Shown piece by piece: positions 8,598 to 17,378 of a stretch of 42,120 nt of DNA. The DNA lies in contig JAZUCT010000042.1 in assembly GCA_045639255.1 (NCBI GenBank), positions 1-42,120 of the forward strand, given 5' to 3'. The first letter of the stretch is position 1. Each line of letters begins with the position of its first letter. Source of the DNA: JAZUCT01 sp045639255 (GTDB lineage Bacteria > Bacillota > Clostridia > Christensenellales > UBA1242). The translations under genes and the position numbers were made by a program. The notes under the pieces were generated by a model. It was not told where the DNA came from. It was given only the letters and a program-made list of their open reading frames with translations, and searched no databases.

Positions 8598-9314
8598 TTA
8601 AATTGAATATTGGGGCATTGATAAATAATTTCTATAAGCAAAATAACTTGCCCCCAATGCTATTATAAGCAAAAGAATTTGATTTTTTAATGTTACAATT
8701 ATAAGCCCAACATACCAAATGCAATAGAAAACTTTGCCTTTTATGTTTGCATATGTTATGGCTGGATCAACAGTTCCTAAACTGTTGCCTGTTCCATGAG
8801 TTAATATTTGCCCGCCTGATGTTTGAATTTCATATTGAAATATTTCGCCATTTAAATTGCATTCAACAATTTCACCTTTTTGAAAAGTTCCACTTTGTTT
8901 TATTGCAATAATTTGGTGTGTTGTGAAAATTTTTCCATTTTTAGAGAAAGTAACAACATCGCCAACTTTTAGTTCTTCAAAACTTACATTTTTAACAAGA
9001 ACAACTGCACCTGGTTCAATGCTTGGGCGCATACTTCCACTTGTTACAATGAAAGGTTGATAGCCAATAAGAATTGCAATTATTAATGTTAAGATTGAAG
9101 CATAAACAAAGTTTGGAATAACCTTTTTTAATGTTTCTTTTTTTACACTAAAATTAGGTGTTTTTTCAAATATGAATTGTTTATGTTTTTTTAAACTTAA
9201 AACAATAACTGCGGAAACTATTAATGCAATAATTACATTAATTAAACCTGCGTTGTTTAAAAGAAATTTTTTAATTAAGGTTAGTTTAAAATAGTTTCCG
9301 CTTAAAGTTATCAT
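8598..9314 (-). CDS. SipW-like (ER-type, Ser-His) signal peptidase I
   Basis: This 238-aa membrane protease belongs to the S26B family. The nucleophile is Ser94 in TSGSMRPSIEPGAVVLV, followed by LKVGDVVTF. The general base is His133 in FTTHQII, where P-type bacterial enzymes have Lys. THGTGNSLGTVDP (172-184) occupies the GDxN box region, with Asp183 retained. Two membrane spans lie before Ser94 (about 25-41 and 68-90) and one or two near the C-terminus (about 195-230), making it longer than Bacillus SipW. Family enzymes release TasA/camelysin-like fibre proteins. A candidate substrate is encoded at 22038-22631. The start has AAAGGA upstream and lies 17 nt after the giant lipoprotein gene, so they are co-transcribed. 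Confidence 0.88.
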   Translation of the reverse strand: MITLSGNYFKLTLIKKFLLNNAGLINVIIALIVSAVIVLSLKKHKQFIFEKTPNFSVKKETLKKVIPNFVYASILTLIIAILIGYQPFIVTSGSMRPSIEPGAVVLVKNVSFEELKVGDVVTFSKNGKIFTTHQIIAIKQSGTFQKGEIVECNLNGEIFQYEIQTSGGQILTHGTGNSLGTVDPAITYANIKGKVFYCIWYVGLIIVTLKNQILLLIIALGASYFAYRNYLSMPQYSI

Positions 9315-9331
9315 GTTTTATTCCTTTAATT

Positions 9332-12300
9332 TTATTCTTGTGTTGGTTCTTGCCATTCAAATCCAACAATTCCAGTTGAAAGAAGTTTCCAACAATTTTC
9401 TGCACTTAAATTAAATGAACTTAAATTTTGACTTGCAGAAATGGTTGAAATATTTTGGTTTAATTCAGAAGCAAATTGTTCTGTTTTCATGTTCGCTTCT
9501 GTTTTTTGTTCATAGTTAGAAACTTTATTTTTTCCGTTTCTTACGGCTTCATCAAGTGTTGAAGTTGAATAATAGAAATAATCAACATAGCCATTTTTTG
9601 CATTATAGCAAATGCTTGAATTATAATAATTTATTCCGTCAACGGTGTAAGCAATAACTTTGGCATAGTTATAGCAATTAATTATTTTTGCTTCATTTGT
9701 GTTGCTTGAATTGTTTAATCCTGCAATGCCAGAAGCATAAAGATTGTATGAAGTTGAATTTATTGTTGTGTTAACACATTTAATATTATTACTTAAATTA
9801 TAACAATTATAAATGATTGCTGTTCCGTTTGAAGAGTTTGAACCAACAATTCCACCTGCATAACCACTTGTTGCTGCACCATTATAAAGAATATTTGTGC
9901 CTTGAACACTTGCATTGTTTACGCATTGTTCAATTCTGCCAGCATTTAATCCGCTTATACCGCCTGAAACATTTCCATAAACATTTGCATTGTTTAATGT
10001 TATGCATTTTTTAATTGTGCCATAGTTAGCACCTGCAATTGCACCACTTGTTACATAATATCTGGTTAAAATTGTTGAATTTTCAATTATACCTTTAATT
10101 TCAACATTGCTTTCACAAAGTTCAACAATTCCGCTTATTGCGTTATATGCAACAACACCACCAATGTTAAGCGCATATGTTGACGACATATCGGCATTGG
10201 TTAAATTATAAACCTTACCACTTATGCTGCAATTTGAAATTGTTCCAAAGTTTTTACCTGCAATTCCACCTACACCTGCAAGTGAAGATATTTGCATGCT
10301 GATGTTTTCAAGTTTTAGGTTGCGAACAACACCAGTTTCACCAATTACAGAGAACAATCCAAGTTCTTGTTGCGTTGCAGAGCCTGAAACTTTAAGATTT
10401 GAAACTTTAAAGTTTTGTCCATTATAATTTCCAACAAATTCTTTTTCAACAAACATTGCATTAATTTCAGCATTGTTCATATCGATATCGTTAATTTGTT
10501 TAAAGTGTGCTTCTGGATATTTGCTTACCCTTATGAAATCTTGAACATTTGAAACTTCATATGGGTTAGATTGTGAACCATCACCTTTAACAAAGCCATC
10601 AAGAACTGTTTGAATTTCATTTGAGCCATCGCTGTATAAACCTTGTTCACTTACAGCATAAACTTTAAATTTATATATACCGCTTGCACCTAAATAGCAA
10701 ATGTTTTCTGTTAAGTTTTCATATTTTATTTCTGTTTCTTCAGAAGTTCCGCCTGGCGCTGTATAAGTTGCAATAACCACATAGCATTCTGCTTTTTCAT
10801 CTTCATTCCAAGTTACAACGCCAAATTCATCAACTGTAACATTTGTTGGTTTTTCTGGTTTAACTGCACTTATTATTGAAGTATAACTTGAATTTAACAA
10901 TTCTGTTCCATCTTCTGCGATTTTACCTTGTGCTTTAACTTTTATATCATAAGTTCCAGATTTAAATGAAGTGTTAACAACTGCTGATTGTTCGTTTACA
11001 ACAAAACAATTTTCTTCACCATTTGATGTTATGCTTACAACAAATGAATAACCACTGTTATAATCCCAATTTAATTTTCCATCTTTAATTTTAAAATTGG
11101 TTGGAGTGCTTAATTTTTCATATTCAACTTGGCTTGAATTATCACCACTTATATAATTTGAAGTTGAAGTTGATGTTGAATTTGTTCCTATTGCTTTAAT
11201 TTTTATTTTAAGTTTTCCGCTTGGAATTGAAGATGAAACAAATTCATATGTTTCTTGGTTAACTTCGGTTATTATTTCTTTGTTAATTCCTTCAATTGAA
11301 ATAATATATCCATTATTATTTGGAACTCTGTTCCATTTAATAACACCACAATCATTAATTTCAGTTCCATAACTTGCGTGAACATTAACAACTTTTTCAA
11401 GTTTAACTGCGGTTAAGGCACTTGTATAGTTGGAATTTAAAATTCTTCTGCCATCTGCAAGATTTTGACCAATTGATTTAAGTTTTATTACTTTTTTGCC
11501 GGCTGAAATTTCTTCGCCAAAAGTATATGAAGATTTGGTTGTTGTTTGTTCAATTTCTTCTTCAAAATTAATTTGATTAATTTTTAGTGAATAACCGCTT
11601 GCAATTTCAATTGGAAGCCATGTTAAAACACCATTTTCAAGTTTAAATTCATTTACTGGTGCAAGTTTAATAACTTCCATTGTTGCACCAATAACTTCAA
11701 CTGATGTGCCACCTGTTAGAACTGTTGCACCTGTTTCACCTGTGATATATTTTGTATCATCACCTATTGCTTGAATTGAAATTTGGTGATTTCCTGATGA
11801 AACTTCTTCTGGCAATTCATATTTAATAACACTTGTGGTTTCTTTTTTGGTTCTGCCACATTCTTTGCCATCAACATAAATTGCATATTCATAAGCGCCT
11901 TGAAGTTCGTTAAACACAATAACACCTGCTTCTGTGCTTAAACCAGATGGTATGCCAAGTTTTTCAACATCAATAACATTTGATTTTTGGCTGGAAACAA
12001 ATTTTGTTTCGTCGCCAATTGCTTTAACTGAAATTTGATAATATCCTTGTTGGAAATCAGTGTTTAAAATATAAGAGTTGTTTTGAATGTTTGTTTTTTC
12101 TTCACTTGAAACAAGTTCGGCATTATGTTTTCCATAATAGTTAATATAAACATTATAAGATTGAACACCTGTAACTGAACTCCAAGTTAAAACACCTTTG
12201 TTTAGATAAACATTTTCTGGGCAAGCCATTATTGTTGTTGAACAACCAAGTGTTTGACTTGATGAGATATATTTTGTGCTGTCGCCTACTGCTTGTGCTT

Positions 12301-15300
12301 TAAAGGTGTAGTAACCACTTTCATATTCGCTTATATCAACTGCTATGCCCTGAGCATATAATTCTTGAAGATATTCATCTTCACCAGCTTTTTCGTTGTT
12401 ATGTTCTTTTGTTATTTTTAATGCACTTGAATATGCAGGCATATCACAATATAATGTTGCTTTGTTTGTTATTGCATCTTTTTTAATGTGAATGTTGCTT
12501 GGGGTTTCAAGTTTAACAACTTCAAATGTTAATGAAACATCGCTTGAAAGATATTTGGTGCTGTCACCAAGTGCATAAACTTTTATGTTATGTGTTCCAT
12601 AAGGAATGCCTTCTTGCAAAGTTTCAATTTCTTCTGCTTTTATGTTTGAAAGTTTTCCGTCAATATACAATCCATAAACAGTTGCATTGTTAACTTTATC
12701 CCATTTTATTTCGCCATCAACAACTTTAAGATTTGATGGTTTTGCCAATATGCACGCTGTAACTTGTTCACCTTCATTAATAAAACTGCTTGAAATTGTT
12801 GAAGTTCCATTTCCAATTGATTGAATTGAAATTAAATAATCTTTTTCTTCTTCAAGGTCGGTATATCCTGCAAGAGAAATGCTTGTTACATTTCCAACTT
12901 CCATTTCTTTTGCAAGTTGTTTGTTTTCAGCATTGAAAATTTGAAGTTTATAGCCACTTACATTTGAAGCCCCATTCCAAATTATTTTACCAGAATCCAC
13001 CTTAAAATTGGTTGGTGCATTTAAAATTGTTGTAGAAACATTTTGTTTAACACCGCTTAAAGTGTTAATGCTGTTTCCTTGTGCCCTTACAATAAAGGTA
13101 TAAACACCGCCTGGCAAGTTTTCACCCATAAAGTTTGGTAGGCTATAAGATGTTTGCATTGTTTCTTTTTCTTCAATGCTTATAACTGAACCATTGTCGG
13201 TTTTTCCTGAACATTCAATTAAAACATTTCCATCATTTTTGTTTTGGAATGATAAAATGTTTTCGCTTATTTTAAGATTTTCAATTTTTGAACAAACATT
13301 AAAGATTTCTTCTTGTGAAAAATCGCTTGATATATATTCATCGGTGCCTTGTGCTTTTATTTTTATTGTTAATGAATTGTTTGCGTTTTCAAACTTGAAA
13401 TCGTGAATATATAATGTTGGATTTGCAGAATTATCCACCATTAAATTTTCTTTGTTTAAATATGATGTTTGACCATTTACATTAAGTTCATAAACAGAAA
13501 CATTGTTATTATATGTAAAAGCAAAGTTACCAAAATGTGCTTTTAATGTTTCTGGGGTTTTAAATTTTTTAAAATCAACATTAGCAGAATAATCTGAATT
13601 AATGTTTTCTGCGCTTGAAAGTGCTTGAACTTGAACAGAATAGGTTTCGTCTGCATACTGGATTGAACTTAAATCAAGAACAACCATGTTTCCATCAGTT
13701 TCCAAACTGTTAAATTCATAAACAACTTGGTTTAACTTAACATTATAGCCAAAAGCGTTTCTAACTGCTTTCCATTTAATTAAACCATCTTCAAGAATTG
13801 GTGCTGATGGCAAATCAAGTTTAGTTGTGTTTACTGCCTGTGAGAATGAACTGTTTAAAAATTCTGTTCCATTGCCAACTGCTTGAACTTTAATGTTATA
13901 GTTTCCGCTTTCCAAAGCAACATCAAGGCTTGCAACATTGTTTGAGATTAGGTTGCTTGAAATTGATTTTTTAACTCCGTTGATATCAAGTATGTAACTT
14001 GATGCATTTTCAACAGCATTATAAGTTATTTTTCCATTTAAAATTTGTAAGTTTTCTGGCACTGGAAGTTTTGTTAATGTTTTGCTTTCTGTGAAGTTTG
14101 ACATTACATATTGATTGCCTGTGCCAACACTTGCAATTTTTATTTCATATTCACCCGCTTCAAACTCTTCACCAAAATAGAAACTTGAAACTGTGCCAAG
14201 ATTATAAATATTGTTGTTAATTGAAATTAAATATCCACCAGCATTTGTAACTTTATTCCAACTTATTGTGTTGTTTGAAACTGTGAAGTTAGGAATTTCT
14301 GCAAGTTTTATAAAACTTAAAGTTGTTTGTGAAAAATCACTTGCAATAAAGTTATTAATTGCGCCAACCGCTTGAATGGTTAACGAGTGTTCACCAGCAT
14401 TAACTTCTTCTGGAATTTTAAATGTTGTGCTGGAAGTTGAATATATTTCATTTCCAATTTTTACGTTATAAGTGTTCGCATAAGGCACTTCATTAAACAT
14501 AACAATGCCTTGTGAAATTAAAATTGATGTTGGTGCACTTAACACTTGAACCTGATAAGCATTTGAAAGTTTGCTTTGGAAAGTTGTTTCGTTATCACCA
14601 TTTGCAATTATTGATATGCTGTGAGCATTTCCATCGTTAACAAGATTTTGCTGAATTGTGAAGTTTGTGTTTGTTATGCTTTCAGAATTAACTTTAACAT
14701 TATCAACAAAAACTTCATAACTGACTGCCCCAACAACAGCATTCCAAGTTAAATTGTAGTTATTGTTTGAAACTGCGTCTGGGTTGGCAAGTTGTTTAAA
14801 TGTATAAACTGCACTTTCGTTGCTTGAAGAATATGCATTGCCCAAACTGTTTGCAATTATTTGAATTTTATTGGTTACACCGCTTTCAAAATCTGCAAAC
14901 TCGGTAACAACTGTTTCAGAGTGAATGCCATTGTTTAAAATAACTGTGTAATAATTTGCGTTAGCAACTGCATCCCAAACAACTTTGCCATTTTCAAACC
15001 TTAAATTTTCAACGGTTGAAAGTTTGCTGGTTTCACTTACAACTTCAACAACGGCAGATGTTGAAAAATTGCCATCTTTTGTGGTTACGGTTATATGCGC
15101 AACACCTTCACTTTTTGCGTGAATTTTGTTGTTAACAATTTCAATTATTTCTGAGTTATCAACTTCAAAACTAACAGCCCTGTTTTTTGCGTTATATGGA
15201 AGAACTGTTGCAACAAGTTTTGAGTTATTTGCCACAACATTTGCAAAAACTTCATAATCTGTTGAACCTTCAACAAGTGTTATTTTTTGCTGGTTAAACG

Positions 15301-15394
15301 AAACACTTTGAACTTTAACTTCGTTACAACCATAAAAACATATTGAAGTTGCGAACAAACAAATTAATAACATAAATATCTTTAATTTTTTCAT
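9332..15394 (-). CDS. Giant lipoprotein with Big-like, about 17 Fn3-like modules and GLUG-like C-terminus
   Basis: From the ATG at 15394 the protein has 2020 residues; a TTG two codons upstream (15400) is possible but less likely. Residues 1-23 are a lipoprotein signal (KKLK, a hydrophobic core, then FYGC with Cys23). A Big2-like Ig domain follows (about 28-115: VSFNQQKITLVEGS, then GVAHITVTTKDG). Next come about 17 modules of about 80-100 residues with the consensus KL..P.NL....G.I.W..V.NA..Y...ING, then S.....Y.I.V.A.G. This is Fn3-like. From about residue 1600, GDGSQSNPYEV, then GNYNGQNFKVSNL and repeated GGIAG..GTI..C, mark a GLUG-like beta-solenoid. It is lipid-anchored on the outer face of the membrane and probably an adhesin or matrix scaffold; no catalytic motif is seen. 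The SipW-like peptidase follows in the same operon. Confidence 0.85.
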   Translation of the reverse strand: MKKLKIFMLLICLFATSICFYGCNEVKVQSVSFNQQKITLVEGSTDYEVFANVVANNSKLVATVLPYNAKNRAVSFEVDNSEIIEIVNNKIHAKSEGVAHITVTTKDGNFSTSAVVEVVSETSKLSTVENLRFENGKVVWDAVANANYYTVILNNGIHSETVVTEFADFESGVTNKIQIIANSLGNAYSSSNESAVYTFKQLANPDAVSNNNYNLTWNAVVGAVSYEVFVDNVKVNSESITNTNFTIQQNLVNDGNAHSISIIANGDNETTFQSKLSNAYQVQVLSAPTSILISQGIVMFNEVPYANTYNVKIGNEIYSTSSTTFKIPEEVNAGEHSLTIQAVGAINNFIASDFSQTTLSFIKLAEIPNFTVSNNTISWNKVTNAGGYLISINNNIYNLGTVSSFYFGEEFEAGEYEIKIASVGTGNQYVMSNFTESKTLTKLPVPENLQILNGKITYNAVENASSYILDINGVKKSISSNLISNNVASLDVALESGNYNIKVQAVGNGTEFLNSSFSQAVNTTKLDLPSAPILEDGLIKWKAVRNAFGYNVKLNQVVYEFNSLETDGNMVVLDLSSIQYADETYSVQVQALSSAENINSDYSANVDFKKFKTPETLKAHFGNFAFTYNNNVSVYELNVNGQTSYLNKENLMVDNSANPTLYIHDFKFENANNSLTIKIKAQGTDEYISSDFSQEEIFNVCSKIENLKISENILSFQNKNDGNVLIECSGKTDNGSVISIEEKETMQTSYSLPNFMGENLPGGVYTFIVRAQGNSINTLSGVKQNVSTTILNAPTNFKVDSGKIIWNGASNVSGYKLQIFNAENKQLAKEMEVGNVTSISLAGYTDLEEEKDYLISIQSIGNGTSTISSSFINEGEQVTACILAKPSNLKVVDGEIKWDKVNNATVYGLYIDGKLSNIKAEEIETLQEGIPYGTHNIKVYALGDSTKYLSSDVSLTFEVVKLETPSNIHIKKDAITNKATLYCDMPAYSSALKITKEHNNEKAGEDEYLQELYAQGIAVDISEYESGYYTFKAQAVGDSTKYISSSQTLGCSTTIMACPENVYLNKGVLTWSSVTGVQSYNVYINYYGKHNAELVSSEEKTNIQNNSYILNTDFQQGYYQISVKAIGDETKFVSSQKSNVIDVEKLGIPSGLSTEAGVIVFNELQGAYEYAIYVDGKECGRTKKETTSVIKYELPEEVSSGNHQISIQAIGDDTKYITGETGATVLTGGTSVEVIGATMEVIKLAPVNEFKLENGVLTWLPIEIASGYSLKINQINFEEEIEQTTTKSSYTFGEEISAGKKVIKLKSIGQNLADGRRILNSNYTSALTAVKLEKVVNVHASYGTEINDCGVIKWNRVPNNNGYIISIEGINKEIITEVNQETYEFVSSSIPSGKLKIKIKAIGTNSTSTSTSNYISGDNSSQVEYEKLSTPTNFKIKDGKLNWDYNSGYSFVVSITSNGEENCFVVNEQSAVVNTSFKSGTYDIKVKAQGKIAEDGTELLNSSYTSIISAVKPEKPTNVTVDEFGVVTWNEDEKAECYVVIATYTAPGGTSEETEIKYENLTENICYLGASGIYKFKVYAVSEQGLYSDGSNEIQTVLDGFVKGDGSQSNPYEVSNVQDFIRVSKYPEAHFKQINDIDMNNAEINAMFVEKEFVGNYNGQNFKVSNLKVSGSATQQELGLFSVIGETGVVRNLKLENISMQISSLAGVGGIAGKNFGTISNCSISGKVYNLTNADMSSTYALNIGGVVAYNAISGIVELCESNVEIKGIIENSTILTRYYVTSGAIAGANYGTIKKCITLNNANVYGNVSGGISGLNAGRIEQCVNNASVQGTNILYNGAATSGYAGGIVGSNSSNGTAIIYNCYNLSNNIKCVNTTINSTSYNLYASGIAGLNNSSNTNEAKIINCYNYAKVIAYTVDGINYYNSSICYNAKNGYVDYFYYSTSTLDEAVRNGKNKVSNYEQKTEANMKTEQFASELNQNISTISASQNLSSFNLSAENCWKLLSTGIVGFEWQEPTQE
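10600..15025 (-). repeat. Fn3-like module array (about 17 units)
   Basis: Protein-level tandem repeat with roughly 240-300 bases per unit. Most units open with a KL.(T/A)P linker and carry W..V.NA.. Y in the middle. Neighbouring units near 11750, 12020, 12290 and 12560 share the nearly identical phrase GD-x-TK-(Y/F)-(I/V/L)-(S/T)-(S/G), so they are probably the most recently duplicated or homogenised part of the array. Confidence 0.75.
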
Positions 15395-15540
15395 GGGCAA
15401 ATTTCTCTTTTTATAATTTTCAATTATTATAATAACACATTTACTAAAAATTTTACAAATATTTTGCTAACAATATATTGATAGTATGAACTTTTTTGGT
15501 GAATTTATATATTTTTATTAAAATATATTTAATTAAGATA

Positions 15541-15569
15541 TTTACAAAAATCCAACAATGATATATAAT
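15541..15569 (+). promoter_or_regulatory. tilS: Sigma-A promoter for tilS
   Basis: TTTACA (15541-15546) and TATAAT (15564-15569) are separated by 17 nt. The gap 15401-15597 also holds the unlocated promoter of the divergent giant-lipoprotein operon; a TATAAT-like box is present there without a convincing -35. Confidence 0.75.
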
Positions 15570-15597
15570 ATAACAAAATAATTTTTAGAGGGTTAAA

Positions 15598-16929
15598 ATG
15601 AATTCAGTTATTAAAACAATAAAAAAACATTCTCTTATTAATGCAGGCGAAATTATTGGTGTTGCTTGCAGTGGTGGTGCTGATAGCATGAGTTTGCTTC
15701 ACTTTTTAAGTGAAAATAAAGAAGAATATGATATTGAAGTGGTTGCAATTAACATTAATCACAATATTCGTGATAACAGCAGTGCTGACAGCGCTTTTGT
15801 AAGTGAATATTGCAAACAACATCACATTAAATGCTATAAATTTAATATTGATGTGTTTAAATTAATGCAAGAAAAAAATCTTACACTTGAAGAGGCTGCA
15901 AGAGTTGCCAGATACACCATGTTCGACAGCCTTCTTTCAAGGGGTATTATTGATAAAATTGCACTTGGTCACCATATTTCTGACCAAGTTGAAACTGTGC
16001 TTTTAAATATTTTCCGTGGAACTGGCCTAAATGGTGCAAGTGGAATTAATTTTGTGCGTGGAAAATATATTCGACCACTTCTTGACACAACTAAGCAAGA
16101 AATTTTGGCATATATTCACGAAAATGAACTTACTTATGTTGACGATGAAACAAATTTCGATAACGAAGCAAACAGGAACTATTTAAGAAACACTTTAATG
16201 CCATTAATAAGAAAAAGATGGCCAAATGTTGAACAAAACATTCTTTCATTTGCAAAAATTTGTAAGAATGACGATGAATATATTAAAAGTCAAATGCATT
16301 TTGATGGAATAATTCAAGATAAAAACAACATTAAAATCCCACTTTCTTATTTTATTTATTCCAACAGTTTGGTTTCAAGGCTGATTATGAATTGCTTTGA
16401 AGAACTTGGCGTTCAAAAAGATATGGAAAGAAAACATATTGCATTGATTTATGACCTTGCCGTGAATGGTGAAAACGGAAGCAAATTAAGTTTGCCAAAC
16501 AATGTTACAGTTCATAAAGAATATGATTTTTTAACAATTGTTAAAAAGATTGTTGTTGTTAAAAATAACGAATGGAAATTTAAATGTGGCAAAACATCAA
16601 TTCCAAATGTTGGCACAATAACTGTTAAAAAGTTAAGCCAACCTGAATTAATTGAAAATCAATTGGTTATTGATTTTAATAAGTTGCCTAAGAAAGCAAT
16701 TTGGCGATTCAGACAAGATGGCGATGTTTTTACTAAGTTTGGCGGTGGAACAAAAAAATTAAAATCTGTTATGGCAGATAAAAAAATTCCATTAAGGCTT
16801 AGAAACTTAATTCCAGTTCTTGCTGTTGAAAATGAAGTGTTTGTTATTGCCGGTGTTGAAATTTCAGATAAAGTTAAAATTGATGCAACTTCAAAGATTG
16901 CTTATGCAATTAATTTTGAAGAAAAATAA
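15598..16929 (+). CDS. tilS: tRNA(Ile)-lysidine synthase
   Basis: This 443-aa enzyme attaches lysine to C34 of tRNA-Ile(CAU), using ATP, so that it reads AUA. The N-type PP-loop is S25-G-G-A-D-S30. IALGHHISDQVETVLLNIFRG and the following about 50 residues are typical of the catalytic domain. After the middle TilS domain, the C-terminal TilS_C domain carries WRFRQDGDVF and the conserved KKLK, then IPLRLRNLIPVL. Length is normal. AGAGGG precedes the ATG. The common neighbours hpt and ftsH are absent; the next gene is an orphan with its own promoter. No hairpin follows tilS, so read-through is likely. Confidence 0.96.
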   Translation: MNSVIKTIKKHSLINAGEIIGVACSGGADSMSLLHFLSENKEEYDIEVVAININHNIRDNSSADSAFVSEYCKQHHIKCYKFNIDVFKLMQEKNLTLEEAARVARYTMFDSLLSRGIIDKIALGHHISDQVETVLLNIFRGTGLNGASGINFVRGKYIRPLLDTTKQEILAYIHENELTYVDDETNFDNEANRNYLRNTLMPLIRKRWPNVEQNILSFAKICKNDDEYIKSQMHFDGIIQDKNNIKIPLSYFIYSNSLVSRLIMNCFEELGVQKDMERKHIALIYDLAVNGENGSKLSLPNNVTVHKEYDFLTIVKKIVVVKNNEWKFKCGKTSIPNVGTITVKKLSQPELIENQLVIDFNKLPKKAIWRFRQDGDVFTKFGGGTKKLKSVMADKKIPLRLRNLIPVLAVENEVFVIAGVEISDKVKIDATSKIAYAINFEEK

Positions 16930-16939
16930 AAAAACCCCC

Positions 16940-16968
16940 TTTACAAACATATTAAAATGTGTTAAACT
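16940..16968 (+). promoter_or_regulatory. Sigma-A-like promoter for the 118-aa orphan
   Basis: TTTACA (16940-16945) and TAAACT (16963-16968) are separated by 17 nt, lying between tilS and the next start. Confidence 0.55.
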
Positions 16969-16995
16969 TACCAAGAAAAATGTTAGAGGTGAATT

Positions 16996-17352
16996 ATGAG
17001 TTCAGTTAAATTCTTTATTAAGAACAATGAAAATCAAAAAACAGACTTATATGCTATTTTAAAATATATGGTTGAAAATCTTCAAAAATCCAACATAACT
17101 GTTGAATATTCAACTGCTTTAAGAACAATTGCAGAAACTTTATCTGCAAATAAAGAAACTCTTAATGGCAAAACTGGTTATTTCTTTGATTATGATAAAT
17201 TTTTATCAACCCTTGAAAAAATTAAAACTGATAAACAAGCAAATGAATTATTAGATGAACTTGTTAACAGTATTGATGAAGTTAAGTTAATTGAAAGTAA
17301 AAAAATGAAAGTTTATAACAAACTTAATGAAGTTGAAAATGAAAAAATTTAA
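16996..17352 (+). CDS. Hypothetical protein, 118 aa
   Basis: I do not recognise this family. The protein is soluble, highly charged and Lys/Glu/Asn-rich, predicted mostly helical, with no signal peptide, membrane span or cysteine. The segment from LYAILKYMVENLQKS to RTIAETLSANKETL and the C-terminal LLDELVNSIDEVKLIES look like amphipathic helices. AGAGGTG before the ATG, a candidate promoter and a strong terminator support it as a real gene. It may be co-transcribed with tilS. No function is proposed. Confidence 0.7.
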   Translation: MSSVKFFIKNNENQKTDLYAILKYMVENLQKSNITVEYSTALRTIAETLSANKETLNGKTGYFFDYDKFLSTLEKIKTDKQANELLDELVNSIDEVKLIESKKMKVYNKLNEVENEKI

Positions 17353-17378
17353 AAAAAGGCAATTATCTGCCTTTTTTT
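17351..17378. terminator. Bidirectional terminator, orphan / DEAD-box gene
   Basis: AAAAAAAGGCA pairs with TGCCTTTTTTT around a short loop. The stop codons of both convergent genes fall in or beside the hairpin; the helicase stop is in its loop. Confidence 0.85.

Noticed and set aside
9817..13406. Open frames on the plus strand opposite the giant lipoprotein gene
   Set aside because: They are short, without SD, and mirror the repetitive low-GC codon use of the real gene on the minus strand.
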